Virus record (IMG/VR): IMGVR_UViG_3300030098_006058
Span: 1 to 64,000 of that record
Strand: one strand, 5' to 3'
DNA from: a virus
DNA length: 64,000 nt
Position numbers and translations under genes: made by a program. The number at the start of each line of letters is the position of its first letter. Position 1 is the stretch's first letter. Shown here one piece after another: positions 39,596-48,889 of the stretch. The notes under the pieces were generated by a model. The model saw only the letters and a list, made by a program, of their open reading frames with translations. It had not been told where the DNA came from and made no database searches.

Positions 39596-40010
39596 CTGCA
39601 CTTTAACTCAGGCTTATAAATCATATGATGATTATTATAAGGTTGGTTATAAAACATATAGAAATATATGTGAAGATTTTAATAAGAAAATTATGGATGA
39701 TATTCTATTAAAGTCAAAAGAATTTAAGATGCCATTTAGATTAGGCTCTTTAAGGATAAAAAAGAAAAAAATGAATTTCTCTAATAAGCTGAGAAACAAA
39801 TTAAAAATTGATTGGAAAGCTACGAGAGAAAATAATAAGGTTATATATCATCTCAATGATCATACAAATGGTTATAATTATAGATGGTATTGGGAAAAAA
39901 GAAATGCTATAATTAAAAATAAAAGTATATATAGCTTTCAAGCTACTCGTACAAATAAAAGACGATTAGCTACATTATTAAAGAATAATGAAATAGACTA
40001 TTTTGAATGA
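39570..40010 (+). CDS. Conserved crAss-like basic protein
   Basis: 146 residues from the ATG giving MCKQQLKN (upstream in-frame ATGs at 39531 and 39558 would lengthen the overlap with the previous gene). The text SYDDYYKVGYKTYRNICEDF, then KMPFRLGSLRI and NDHTNGYNYRWYWEK is recognisable as a conserved protein encoded between ring genes in crAss-like phages. It is very basic and ends LLKNNEIDYFE. Its stop overlaps the next start (ATGA). Role unknown. Confidence 0.65.
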   Translation: MCKQQLKNSCTLTQAYKSYDDYYKVGYKTYRNICEDFNKKIMDDILLKSKEFKMPFRLGSLRIKKKKMNFSNKLRNKLKIDWKATRENNKVIYHLNDHTNGYNYRWYWEKRNAIIKNKSIYSFQATRTNKRRLATLLKNNEIDYFE

Positions 40011-40762
40011 TTTATAAATATGTATCAGTATATGAAATAATAGAAGGAGTATATAGAGATTCAGGTATTAAAGAAGAACTTGATATTTGGGACGTAATTG
40101 AATGGGCCGGAGAAGCTTTAGAGTTAATTGGTGCTGGGATGACCTATGTAGAATTAATTGGAGAGATTTGTGTCCATGAACATCGAGCACAATTACCATG
40201 TAATTTTCACAGCTTAGAACAAATTTCATATAAAGGTATACCTTTACCATTATGCAGTGGTACATTTGGTGCTATTTCAACTACACCTACAAATACAACA
40301 ACAAATTATATTGATGGGGAAGAAGTTAATGAAAATAACTTTCCTATGACAGATACGATGACTGGGAGTCGTGGAAATTGTTATTATATAAATGATAATT
40401 TTGTAGTTACATCTTTTGAAGAGGGTTGTATTTTAATGACTTTTAAAGGTATAAATGTTGATAAGGAAGGGTATCCTATGATGCCAGATCATATCAGTTA
40501 TAAGAAAGCTGTTAAATCATATATACAAACAATGATAGATCGTATGTGGTGGAGAAAAGGGTCATTACCGGAAGCTGTTTATAGAGATAGTCAAAGAGAT
40601 TGGGAATGGTATGTTAAACAAGCACGTGGTGCGGTAGCTATGCCAAATCTTGATGCTATGGAGAATATTAAGAATCAATGGGTTAAATTGAAACCTAACA
40701 TGAATTCTCATCAAACTTTCTTTACTGATTTAGCAAGTCCAGAACGAAGGAAACTTAAATAA
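40007..40762 (+). CDS. crAss-like ring protein before the muzzle
   Basis: 251 residues. Helical N-terminus (IIEGVYRDSGIKEELDIWD), a beta middle with variable loop (residues 80-115) and a C-terminal helical part (YIQTMIDRMWWRKG and DWEWYVKQARG). Its place directly upstream of the muzzle gene, with overlapping TAATG, is that of a ring protein between portal and tail. No catalytic features. Confidence 0.7.
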   Translation: MIYKYVSVYEIIEGVYRDSGIKEELDIWDVIEWAGEALELIGAGMTYVELIGEICVHEHRAQLPCNFHSLEQISYKGIPLPLCSGTFGAISTTPTNTTTNYIDGEEVNENNFPMTDTMTGSRGNCYYINDNFVVTSFEEGCILMTFKGINVDKEGYPMMPDHISYKKAVKSYIQTMIDRMWWRKGSLPEAVYRDSQRDWEWYVKQARGAVAMPNLDAMENIKNQWVKLKPNMNSHQTFFTDLASPERRKLK

Positions 40763-43700
40763 TGGCAAAAAAAGATTCAAATATTATAGTTAATACCTTT
40801 ACTAAAGGTATAAATAAAGATGCAGCTAAATATATTTTACCTCCTGATACTTATTATGATGCGCAAAATGTAAGAATAACCGCTCATGAAGGTAGAGAAG
40901 GAATGTCCTTAGTTAATGTTGAAGGTAATGACTTTTTAATTAAGATTCCATGTTCTACAGTTGCATGGAAAATTAAAATGTTCGAGCAGATTTATTATGA
41001 TGAAACTTTTTGGCCTAATCAAGTTTGGGGACCTCTTACATTTAATATTACATATAATGGTCAGACTTATTCACATATTTTACCAGGTGGTACAGGTGGT
41101 AATATAGTTGCTCAACTTTATGAGGAAGTAAGATTTTCAAATCAATGGTTATATCCTGATGGTTCTACAAATACATTCCCCTCTGAAATAAATATTAATT
41201 ATGATAATAGTAATTATGAATTAACATTTTGGTCAAATGTTATAACTAATCAAGTTTTAAACATCGCATTAGTAGATAATGTTGGAAATCCTGTAGGTTG
41301 GACACAGCAAACAGCATTAGGTAATAGTTGGTGTGACTTAGAAGTAATTGGTTATACTACTATTAGAGATGATATTTATATTTTTACAACTTCTGATGAA
41401 TCAGAAGAAGGAGGAAATGGACAAGTATGGAGATTACAATATGATCATTCTAGTAATGTTGCAGCATTAACTTGTATGATTAATAGAGATGATATAAAAT
41501 TTACTAAACGTCATCCTATTCAAGCTATTGGTAGATATGAAAATAGAAAGACGCAAACTATATATTGGACAGATAATTTTAATCCACCAAGAAAATTAAA
41601 TGTAGCAGATGATTTAGTTTCTATGGTAGTTCCTACTAGATTTTTAGATTTAGCACCACGTACTTCATTTCAAATACCTGTTTTAGTTAATATTGCTACT
41701 GGAGGATCACTACCTGCAGGAAATTATCAAGCAGCATATAGATATAAAAGTGCTGAAGGAGCAGTCACAGAATGGTCACCTTTAAGTAATCCAGTTAGTA
41801 TTTATGGTGATTCAGAAACAGATCCTTTTTGTGATATTGAGGGAGATTTAATACAAGATGATGCAAATACAGATCCAGGAAATGAAGGTAATGGAGAAAT
41901 TACTAATAAAAAATTAGTTTGGGATCTTCAAAATCTAGATGTTGATTATGATATTATTGAATTTGCAGCTATATATAGAACTATATATAGAGATGAAAGT
42001 GATAATGTTGATTATTCTAAAGCCTATATTTTCCTAGAACAAGAGAATAATAATTCAACAATTCAATTTGAACATACAGGATCTGAACAGAAAATATTAA
42101 CTACTATTTCTCAAATAAGAGAAGGGATTGGAGCTACTTTTGAGAGAGTAAAAACTATTTCAAGTAAAGATAATAAATTATTTCTAGGAAATATTGTTAA
42201 TACAAGTTTTTTAGTAGACTACGATGCTAGAGCTTATAGATTTATTAATGATGGTGGTTTAAATCCAACAGCTTTATTAAACTCACAAACAGATCTTCCT
42301 GTTATTATTAATGGAAATACTCCATTTGCTCCTGGACCTGGTCAAACTGCTATTGATGCAGTAGTAGAAAATCATGATTGTATATGTCCTTATAATGATG
42401 AAAATCCAGATACAAATCCAGATTGGTATACAAATGACCAATATAAATACCAATCAAATGGTACTATTCTAGGTGGTACAGGTCCTAATGTTAGTTATAG
42501 ATTTATAACAGAAACAATGGTAGGTGATCGAGCAGTTCCTCAAGCGGGTCAAGTAGGGAATGGTGATGTAATGGGATTCAATGGTTGGGGATATAACTTT
42601 GGATTTTGGAATTTTGATTTCGGATGTGGACGTTATAGACCTTGGCCTTTTGATGGATCGTGCTTAGTAGGTGAACCACCTGTAACTAATAATAATATAG
42701 TTAACTTATTTGGAGGAGTAGGTGTTCAAAATTATCCTATGAATGGTACTATAGATAATTTTAAAAGTTCTTATAAGCATAGTTTATATCAAGGTTATGC
42801 TAGAGGAGAAGTATATAGATTTGGTATAGTTTTTTATAATAATAAAGGACAATCAAGTTTTGTTAATTGGATTGGTGATATAAAATTTCCATTTGAATAT
42901 GATCGAGATCTAAATGTGTGGCCAGATTGGAGAGGTGCTCAATTTTCTATTTTTTATTGGAATGCTGATGCTGGAACTCCTGATCTGTTAGCTGGACAAC
43001 CTTTTAACTATTCTGGAAATATGGAAACTCGGAGTTTAGGTATTGAATTTACAGTTAATCTTGGAGGCTTAGATATAGCTGGTCAGGGTATTACAGGTTA
43101 TTCTATAGTTAGAGTAAATAGGGATATGGAAAGAGATGCATCTAGATTAGGACAAGCTTTAGCTGGCCAGGTGTGTAGAGCAAAAGTGAGAGGAAATGTA
43201 GGTGGATGTGCTCAAAATAATGAAATTCATGCATTTCCTACTCAACGAGATAATTTAATTCCTATACCTTGTTCACAAAATTGGCAAGGAAATAGTGGGT
43301 GTTGGGAAAATTCTTTAATGTCGATAGATACTGGTCAAGATGATAATAACGTTAATATTAGTGGATTAGGACCACCAAATCCAAATAGTGCAAGACCTTT
43401 ATTTCCGTGGGGACATTCGTATCATGCTGGAGTTAGAATATATTTTACTGAACAACAAACTATGTTGTTATATGGCCCAATAAATTGGGTTAATAGTAGT
43501 ACAAGTGAACAGTTTAATACTGATAAAAAAACTATATTTCAAAAAGGAGATTATGTAAAAATATCTTCTGTTTTACAACCATTACCAAATGAGGATTATG
43601 GAAATTTACCTGTTACTTTTTTTGAAAACCAGTTAGGAAGTCAATGTAATACGAATGCACCTACAGGTATGTGGTATAAATATTACTATCCTGTAAGTAT

Positions 43701-46248
43701 TGGAGCAGGTACAGGGTGGAATCCAACTATGACTTATTGGGGAGGAACGCCTATAGGAGTTTTTTCTCAAAATCCTGCCAATCTTAAAATAGAGCTTGAA
43801 TATTCAGCATGGGTAGGAGATGGTCAAACATTATCTCAAAATTCAGATAGTTCTATGAAGGGACATTTTTGTAATGTAACTAATTTTAGCCATCTTATGC
43901 ATACTAATTGTCAGTGTGAAAGTTGTGGACCTGGTATCAATACAGCATATAATTATAATACTAGTATGAATCTCTGTTCATCAGGATCTGTAGGATTAAG
44001 ACCTAGATCTATTGGTAGTGAGTGTACTTTTGTTACTACAAAAAATAGAATACCTTGGCCAGATATGGGTATGGGACAAGGTACTTGGAATCAACCTGGT
44101 GGTTTATCAGATGTAGGAGCAACTAATCCTGAAGAATTTTCCGCAGGAACATATACAAGATGTATAGTAAATTATGAGAGATATTCTACTCCTTATGGAG
44201 GACCTACTTTTTCAGATCGTACTCGATCTGTATATCAACTATGTAATCATTATAGACCTATAACAGTTGCTAGTAATAATCAAATAAATGAAGTTTATGG
44301 TGGAGATGTAATTGTTACATTATTCGATTATACTCAATATGATAAAAATTGGGGACAGGCTCCACCATGGTTAGCACGTGCAGGTGTAATAGCTGCAGGT
44401 TTACAAGGTGAAGAAGAAGATGGTGGTGGTAATTGTAATTCTGCTTGTACAATGACTGAAGATGAATTATCGGATTCTGAATGGGGAATAGTAGTAGGCT
44501 GTGTAGCTCCTTTAGAAATACATACTGCTAATCCTGAAATGAGACATGGATACCATTTTGCTTCTAAGGGAGGGTCAGCACCATCTGTATATCCTGATAA
44601 TGGTACTAGTCTACATGATGAATATAGATATATGTCAGGGTATAATGCTCCTAATGATATTAGAAAATTTATTCCTGTTCCTTTTAATGTTAATCTAAAC
44701 GAAGAGTTTGATACTAGAATCTATTATTCTAATACAAAAGTGAATGGCGAAACAGCTGATTCTTGGGGAACCTTTAAAGTAGGAAATTTTAAAGATGTAG
44801 AAGGAATATACGGTCCTTTAAATAATTTATTAGTTTTTGGAAATAGAATGATGTTTTGGCAAGATAAAGGTTTTGGAATTTTAAATGTAAATCCAAATGC
44901 TATTGTTCAAGCAGCTGATGGTTTAGAATTACAATTAGGAACTGTATCTAGTGGCACTGGTGCATTTATTCAATCTTATGAATATGCATCAACAAAATTT
45001 GGCGCTAAACAACAATGGGCTATAACTAAAAGTGATTATAATGTATTCTTTTTTGATATATTAAAAAAGAAATTCTTTGCTTATGGTGGTGATGGTAATA
45101 AACCATTATCAGATGTTACAGGTATGGCTACTTGGTTTGAAGACGCTTTACAAGGAGATATACTAAAGAAAGATAATCCTATCATGGGTGAGGGTATTAC
45201 AGCAACTTATGATAATAGACATAGTGAAGCTATCTTTACTTTTCATGATAGAGGATTACCTAATACATTTGAGGTACAATATCTTAATGGAGAATTAGTA
45301 GGAAGCCATTCTGATTTAATGGTTGGAGCACTAAGACCTTTAGATAATTGTAATGATTGTTTAAATTTTGAATGTGGTTTTCATAGTTTCATGAATCCTT
45401 TAGTTATTGAACAGTTAGAATATAATGGACAAACATATGGCCCAATATTTATAGTAGTAAAAATAGGGTGTCCTGGAAATCCTGCAGTTGATCCTTATGA
45501 GATAGGTGATCTTATGTTTTTTAGTAATGATCTAGAATTTTTAAATCTTAGCGGAGGAGAAGTTTTTGAAATGTTATGTAATAGCGCTTCGAAAAGTTTT
45601 ACATTATCTTATAATGAATTTATAAAAGGTTTTACTTCTTTTTACGACTTTCATCCTTCTATATATATTAATGATGGAAAAAGAATTATAAGTCCTAATT
45701 GTCAAAATTCATGTTATACAGGAGATGATTCTTTTTATAGGGATAAATTATATATGCATGATATAGGTAATTATGGACAATTTTATGAATATATAGTACC
45801 ATCTTCAATAGCAGTAGTAACAAATGTAGCATCAGTTTCAACTAAAGTATTTGATAATATTTCTTTTCATATGGAATCATTACAAGTAGAAAATGAACCT
45901 TTAAATGAAGATTATGATGTTCAAAACGATGTATTTGATAAAGTTAGATTTATGACAGATTATCAAACATCAGGATGGGTAAACTTAATTCCAGGAAATA
46001 ATATAAAGAAAAAAGAACGAGAATGGCAAGCACCTGTTTTTCGTAATGTAATGTCAGATACTCCTGCTAATAATGATCTTTATGATGTATCTAATTATGA
46101 TTTAGATAGACAATTTAAAGATAGATTAAGAGATAAGTATTTAATGACAGAATTAGTATATAATAATTTTAATAGTTTAGGTCAGCCTAAAAACATTAAA
46201 ATAATAATGGATTACTTTAGAGCTTACTTTAGAGGATCTTTTAGGTAA
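40762..46248 (+). CDS. Muzzle (tail nozzle) protein, crAss-like
   Basis: 1828 residues. The start (NIIVNTFTKGINKDAAKYIL, then PPDTYYDAQNVRIT) is diagnostic for the crAss-like muzzle protein, the large ring of the tail tip through which DNA and cargo exit. It is beta-rich with many aromatic residues, propeller-like repeats, and several Cys pairs. It is the equivalent of nozzle proteins of P22/T7-like phages. It is followed by a 55-base gap with a host-type promoter. Confidence 0.85.
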   Translation: MAKKDSNIIVNTFTKGINKDAAKYILPPDTYYDAQNVRITAHEGREGMSLVNVEGNDFLIKIPCSTVAWKIKMFEQIYYDETFWPNQVWGPLTFNITYNGQTYSHILPGGTGGNIVAQLYEEVRFSNQWLYPDGSTNTFPSEININYDNSNYELTFWSNVITNQVLNIALVDNVGNPVGWTQQTALGNSWCDLEVIGYTTIRDDIYIFTTSDESEEGGNGQVWRLQYDHSSNVAALTCMINRDDIKFTKRHPIQAIGRYENRKTQTIYWTDNFNPPRKLNVADDLVSMVVPTRFLDLAPRTSFQIPVLVNIATGGSLPAGNYQAAYRYKSAEGAVTEWSPLSNPVSIYGDSETDPFCDIEGDLIQDDANTDPGNEGNGEITNKKLVWDLQNLDVDYDIIEFAAIYRTIYRDESDNVDYSKAYIFLEQENNNSTIQFEHTGSEQKILTTISQIREGIGATFERVKTISSKDNKLFLGNIVNTSFLVDYDARAYRFINDGGLNPTALLNSQTDLPVIINGNTPFAPGPGQTAIDAVVENHDCICPYNDENPDTNPDWYTNDQYKYQSNGTILGGTGPNVSYRFITETMVGDRAVPQAGQVGNGDVMGFNGWGYNFGFWNFDFGCGRYRPWPFDGSCLVGEPPVTNNNIVNLFGGVGVQNYPMNGTIDNFKSSYKHSLYQGYARGEVYRFGIVFYNNKGQSSFVNWIGDIKFPFEYDRDLNVWPDWRGAQFSIFYWNADAGTPDLLAGQPFNYSGNMETRSLGIEFTVNLGGLDIAGQGITGYSIVRVNRDMERDASRLGQALAGQVCRAKVRGNVGGCAQNNEIHAFPTQRDNLIPIPCSQNWQGNSGCWENSLMSIDTGQDDNNVNISGLGPPNPNSARPLFPWGHSYHAGVRIYFTEQQTMLLYGPINWVNSSTSEQFNTDKKTIFQKGDYVKISSVLQPLPNEDYGNLPVTFFENQLGSQCNTNAPTGMWYKYYYPVSIGAGTGWNPTMTYWGGTPIGVFSQNPANLKIELEYSAWVGDGQTLSQNSDSSMKGHFCNVTNFSHLMHTNCQCESCGPGINTAYNYNTSMNLCSSGSVGLRPRSIGSECTFVTTKNRIPWPDMGMGQGTWNQPGGLSDVGATNPEEFSAGTYTRCIVNYERYSTPYGGPTFSDRTRSVYQLCNHYRPITVASNNQINEVYGGDVIVTLFDYTQYDKNWGQAPPWLARAGVIAAGLQGEEEDGGGNCNSACTMTEDELSDSEWGIVVGCVAPLEIHTANPEMRHGYHFASKGGSAPSVYPDNGTSLHDEYRYMSGYNAPNDIRKFIPVPFNVNLNEEFDTRIYYSNTKVNGETADSWGTFKVGNFKDVEGIYGPLNNLLVFGNRMMFWQDKGFGILNVNPNAIVQAADGLELQLGTVSSGTGAFIQSYEYASTKFGAKQQWAITKSDYNVFFFDILKKKFFAYGGDGNKPLSDVTGMATWFEDALQGDILKKDNPIMGEGITATYDNRHSEAIFTFHDRGLPNTFEVQYLNGELVGSHSDLMVGALRPLDNCNDCLNFECGFHSFMNPLVIEQLEYNGQTYGPIFIVVKIGCPGNPAVDPYEIGDLMFFSNDLEFLNLSGGEVFEMLCNSASKSFTLSYNEFIKGFTSFYDFHPSIYINDGKRIISPNCQNSCYTGDDSFYRDKLYMHDIGNYGQFYEYIVPSSIAVVTNVASVSTKVFDNISFHMESLQVENEPLNEDYDVQNDVFDKVRFMTDYQTSGWVNLIPGNNIKKKEREWQAPVFRNVMSDTPANNDLYDVSNYDLDRQFKDRLRDKYLMTELVYNNFNSLGQPKNIKIIMDYFRAYFRGSFR

Positions 46249-46251
46249 AAA

Positions 46252-46282
46252 TTTGGAAAATCAATAAAAATTATTATTTTTG
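46252..46282 (+). promoter_or_regulatory. Bacteroidota-type promoter upstream of cargo genes
   Basis: TTTG at 46252-46255 and TATTTTTG at 46275-46282 with exactly 19 bases between, followed by TAAATTGG. Almost the same sequence as the promoter before the portal gene (11229-11259), including the flanking ATTTGGAAA. It would start transcription of the three giant cargo genes. Confidence 0.75.
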
Positions 46283-46303
46283 TAAATTGGTAAAGTATAG
46301 TTA

Positions 46304-48886
46304 ATGGCGAATAAAAAGAAAAAAAGTTTTTCATATGAATATGGTGGTAATTCTCTAGGAATGCCTAAATGGTCTCCTATGATGAAAGCAGAATATGGTT
46401 ATGGTTCTAGTGGAGCAAATCAAGGTTTAGATTTGGTAACAAATAATATAGATAAATTTTTACCTCCTACAAATCCTCTTTCTATAGGATTAAAAGTACT
46501 TAATACTGGAATAGATATATTCAATGTACATAGAACAAACCAAAAAATAAAACAAGAAAAAAAGACATTAAATGAGAAAAGAGAATTAACTAATCTGTTA
46601 ATGGATCCAGATTCTAATAAAGACTCATTAAATATGACTCAGGCTATAGCAGCTAATCAAAGTGATATTGCAAGGATAGAGAATCTAGAAGAACAAAATA
46701 TGATGACAGATGCTATTTTACCAAATGCTAGGAATCTAGTTAATGCTGGATTAGGTACTGCAGGAGTTGATTATACAGCTGAAGGTTTTGATGAAAAAGA
46801 ATTTGTACAAGGTTTATTTGGTAATGCTGCTTATGGAGGATCTCAACAACCTACTGAAAACTATGAAGCAGAAGGAGGAGAAGTTATTCAACATGAACCT
46901 GGAAATCAGCCTGGAACAACAGGTAATATGAAAACTGTGGGTAATAATCCAACTTTATCTAAATTAGAAGGTAAGTCTCATAATCGAGGAGGAGAAGCTG
47001 TAAGTTCTGACGGAGATCAATATGTATATTCTAATAAATTAAAATCAGATGAATGGGGAATAACCTTTGCAGCAGCCGCAGAAAAAATAGCTAATAAAAT
47101 AGAAAAATTTGAAGAAGCAGCAAGTGATGGGGATAAGATAACAAAAGATACTGCTGCAGCTATGATTCAAGAATGGAATGGTAGGTTGCTTAAATTAAAA
47201 GAAGAACAAGAACGGAAGAGAGAAGAAAAATTTATGGAAATGTTACAGTCAGGTGCATCGATGGAAGAACTTTCACAGAATTTTCCTGATATACTTGAAA
47301 AGTTTATGCAAGAGAACTTAGATCCTCAACAACAATCTGGAGCTCCTCAGCCAGCTATGGATCAAGGTTTAGGAGAAGCAGAAGCTATGCTTCCACCTGA
47401 AATGAGATATGGTGGTAAAATGTATGAACATGGTGGACCACATGATGATGATCCATGGTTACCTAGAACAGATGTAGGTACAGATGCAACACAAGGACGT
47501 TTAACTGAAATGACTTTTTCAGGTTATGGTCAACCTTTAAATATATATTCAAATGATCCTAAAATGAGTGAATATCTTCAAGGATTATCAGGTACAGGAG
47601 ATCAATTAGGCGCTAAATGGTGGGGAGGTCTTCCGCCAGATCTTAAAGCAAAAGCTCAAGACTTAGGTATTACTGGTTTAGGAAGCTTTGGTGATGATGT
47701 TAATCTTATAACACAATTTGAACAAGCTGCTAATGAATTAGGATATGAGATGCCTATAGAAGAATTAGGTCAAGGTAAAGTTGGAGAATATATTCTAGGG
47801 GTTTCTGATTGGTCCCCAACAACAACACCTTCTCTAGAAACAAAGGGATTTGAAGGATTTCCATCTAAAGAATTTACATTAAACCCTGATGATTTTAAAG
47901 TAGAGGAAGAAGAAGGTGGAAGAGAGAAATGGACAGCTCAACCTACTACAGATCCTTTATTTGGACCATTTCCTCCACAAAAAAGGCGTAATCCTATTGA
48001 TTTTAGCTTTCTCAACACTAGGCGAAATATTGATTTAGGAGAAGGTAATGAAGATATATTTAATACAGGTACAGGAGAAGACAATGACCCTGAAACTGAA
48101 ACTGAAACTCCAAATAGAAAAAGTAGGATAAATATGCCGAATTTAAGGAACATTCTGAAAATGAAATTTACAAATCAGAAGAAAGAAGAAAATGCTGAGG
48201 ATCCTACAAACACTAAAGAAAAAAGAGGATTTGATTGGACAGCTTTACAAAATATGAAATTATCACCGTGGTATAATTTATCAAAATCTAAAGAACCACT
48301 AACTCCTAGCCAGATGCGTCTTAATCCTTTCTATCATGAATTAACTACTAGAGAAGATAGAGATATAAATATACAACCGATATTAAATCGTAATTTAGAT
48401 ATGATGTATACAAATCTAGATCTATCAAAAGACTTTACTGGCGGTTCAAGTAGTAGTATTATGTCTGCTTTTAATATGGCAGATCAAACAAGACAGCAAG
48501 GAGATAGTTCAGCTTGGGGTCAAAAATTATCAGGTGAAGCTCAAATAGAAGCTCAAAATGATGCAATGAAGATGGGGCTGGGAGAAGGCTTTGCAGCAGA
48601 ACAAAGAAGAATAGATGAATTAATAGGTATGAAACAGGGTAAAAGACAAGAGTTTGAAAAAACTTTCTTTGAACAAATAGATGCAATGGGAGACTTAAAT
48701 AGACAGGAAAGGAATATGAGGGCTCAAGATGAGATGCTAAGTAAAGTATTACAAAAAATTTACGGTATAAATTTAGCTGACTTTAAATCTAAATTTGGAG
48801 GATCTCCTCCTGAATATGATGTTAATCAGATAGATTGGAATGATCCAGAAATAATATCTCTTATAAAAAGTTTATTAAAAAATTAA
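46304..48886 (+). CDS. Cargo/internal virion protein with glycine motifs
   Basis: 860 residues, Gln/Glu/Lys-rich, with N-terminal glycine-tyrosine motifs (YEYGGNSLG, EYGYGS), a conserved segment SHNRGGEAVSSDGDQYVYSN (residues about 226-245), a long coiled coil (about 290-340) and further motifs YGGKMYEHGG (about 370). The segment just named and the motifs are typical for crAss-like proteins stored in the head and ejected before DNA. No enzyme motif was found. Linked to the next gene by only three bases. Confidence 0.7.
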   Translation: MANKKKKSFSYEYGGNSLGMPKWSPMMKAEYGYGSSGANQGLDLVTNNIDKFLPPTNPLSIGLKVLNTGIDIFNVHRTNQKIKQEKKTLNEKRELTNLLMDPDSNKDSLNMTQAIAANQSDIARIENLEEQNMMTDAILPNARNLVNAGLGTAGVDYTAEGFDEKEFVQGLFGNAAYGGSQQPTENYEAEGGEVIQHEPGNQPGTTGNMKTVGNNPTLSKLEGKSHNRGGEAVSSDGDQYVYSNKLKSDEWGITFAAAAEKIANKIEKFEEAASDGDKITKDTAAAMIQEWNGRLLKLKEEQERKREEKFMEMLQSGASMEELSQNFPDILEKFMQENLDPQQQSGAPQPAMDQGLGEAEAMLPPEMRYGGKMYEHGGPHDDDPWLPRTDVGTDATQGRLTEMTFSGYGQPLNIYSNDPKMSEYLQGLSGTGDQLGAKWWGGLPPDLKAKAQDLGITGLGSFGDDVNLITQFEQAANELGYEMPIEELGQGKVGEYILGVSDWSPTTTPSLETKGFEGFPSKEFTLNPDDFKVEEEEGGREKWTAQPTTDPLFGPFPPQKRRNPIDFSFLNTRRNIDLGEGNEDIFNTGTGEDNDPETETETPNRKSRINMPNLRNILKMKFTNQKKEENAEDPTNTKEKRGFDWTALQNMKLSPWYNLSKSKEPLTPSQMRLNPFYHELTTREDRDINIQPILNRNLDMMYTNLDLSKDFTGGSSSSIMSAFNMADQTRQQGDSSAWGQKLSGEAQIEAQNDAMKMGLGEGFAAEQRRIDELIGMKQGKRQEFEKTFFEQIDAMGDLNRQERNMRAQDEMLSKVLQKIYGINLADFKSKFGGSPPEYDVNQIDWNDPEIISLIKSLLKN

Positions 48887-48889
48887 AAA

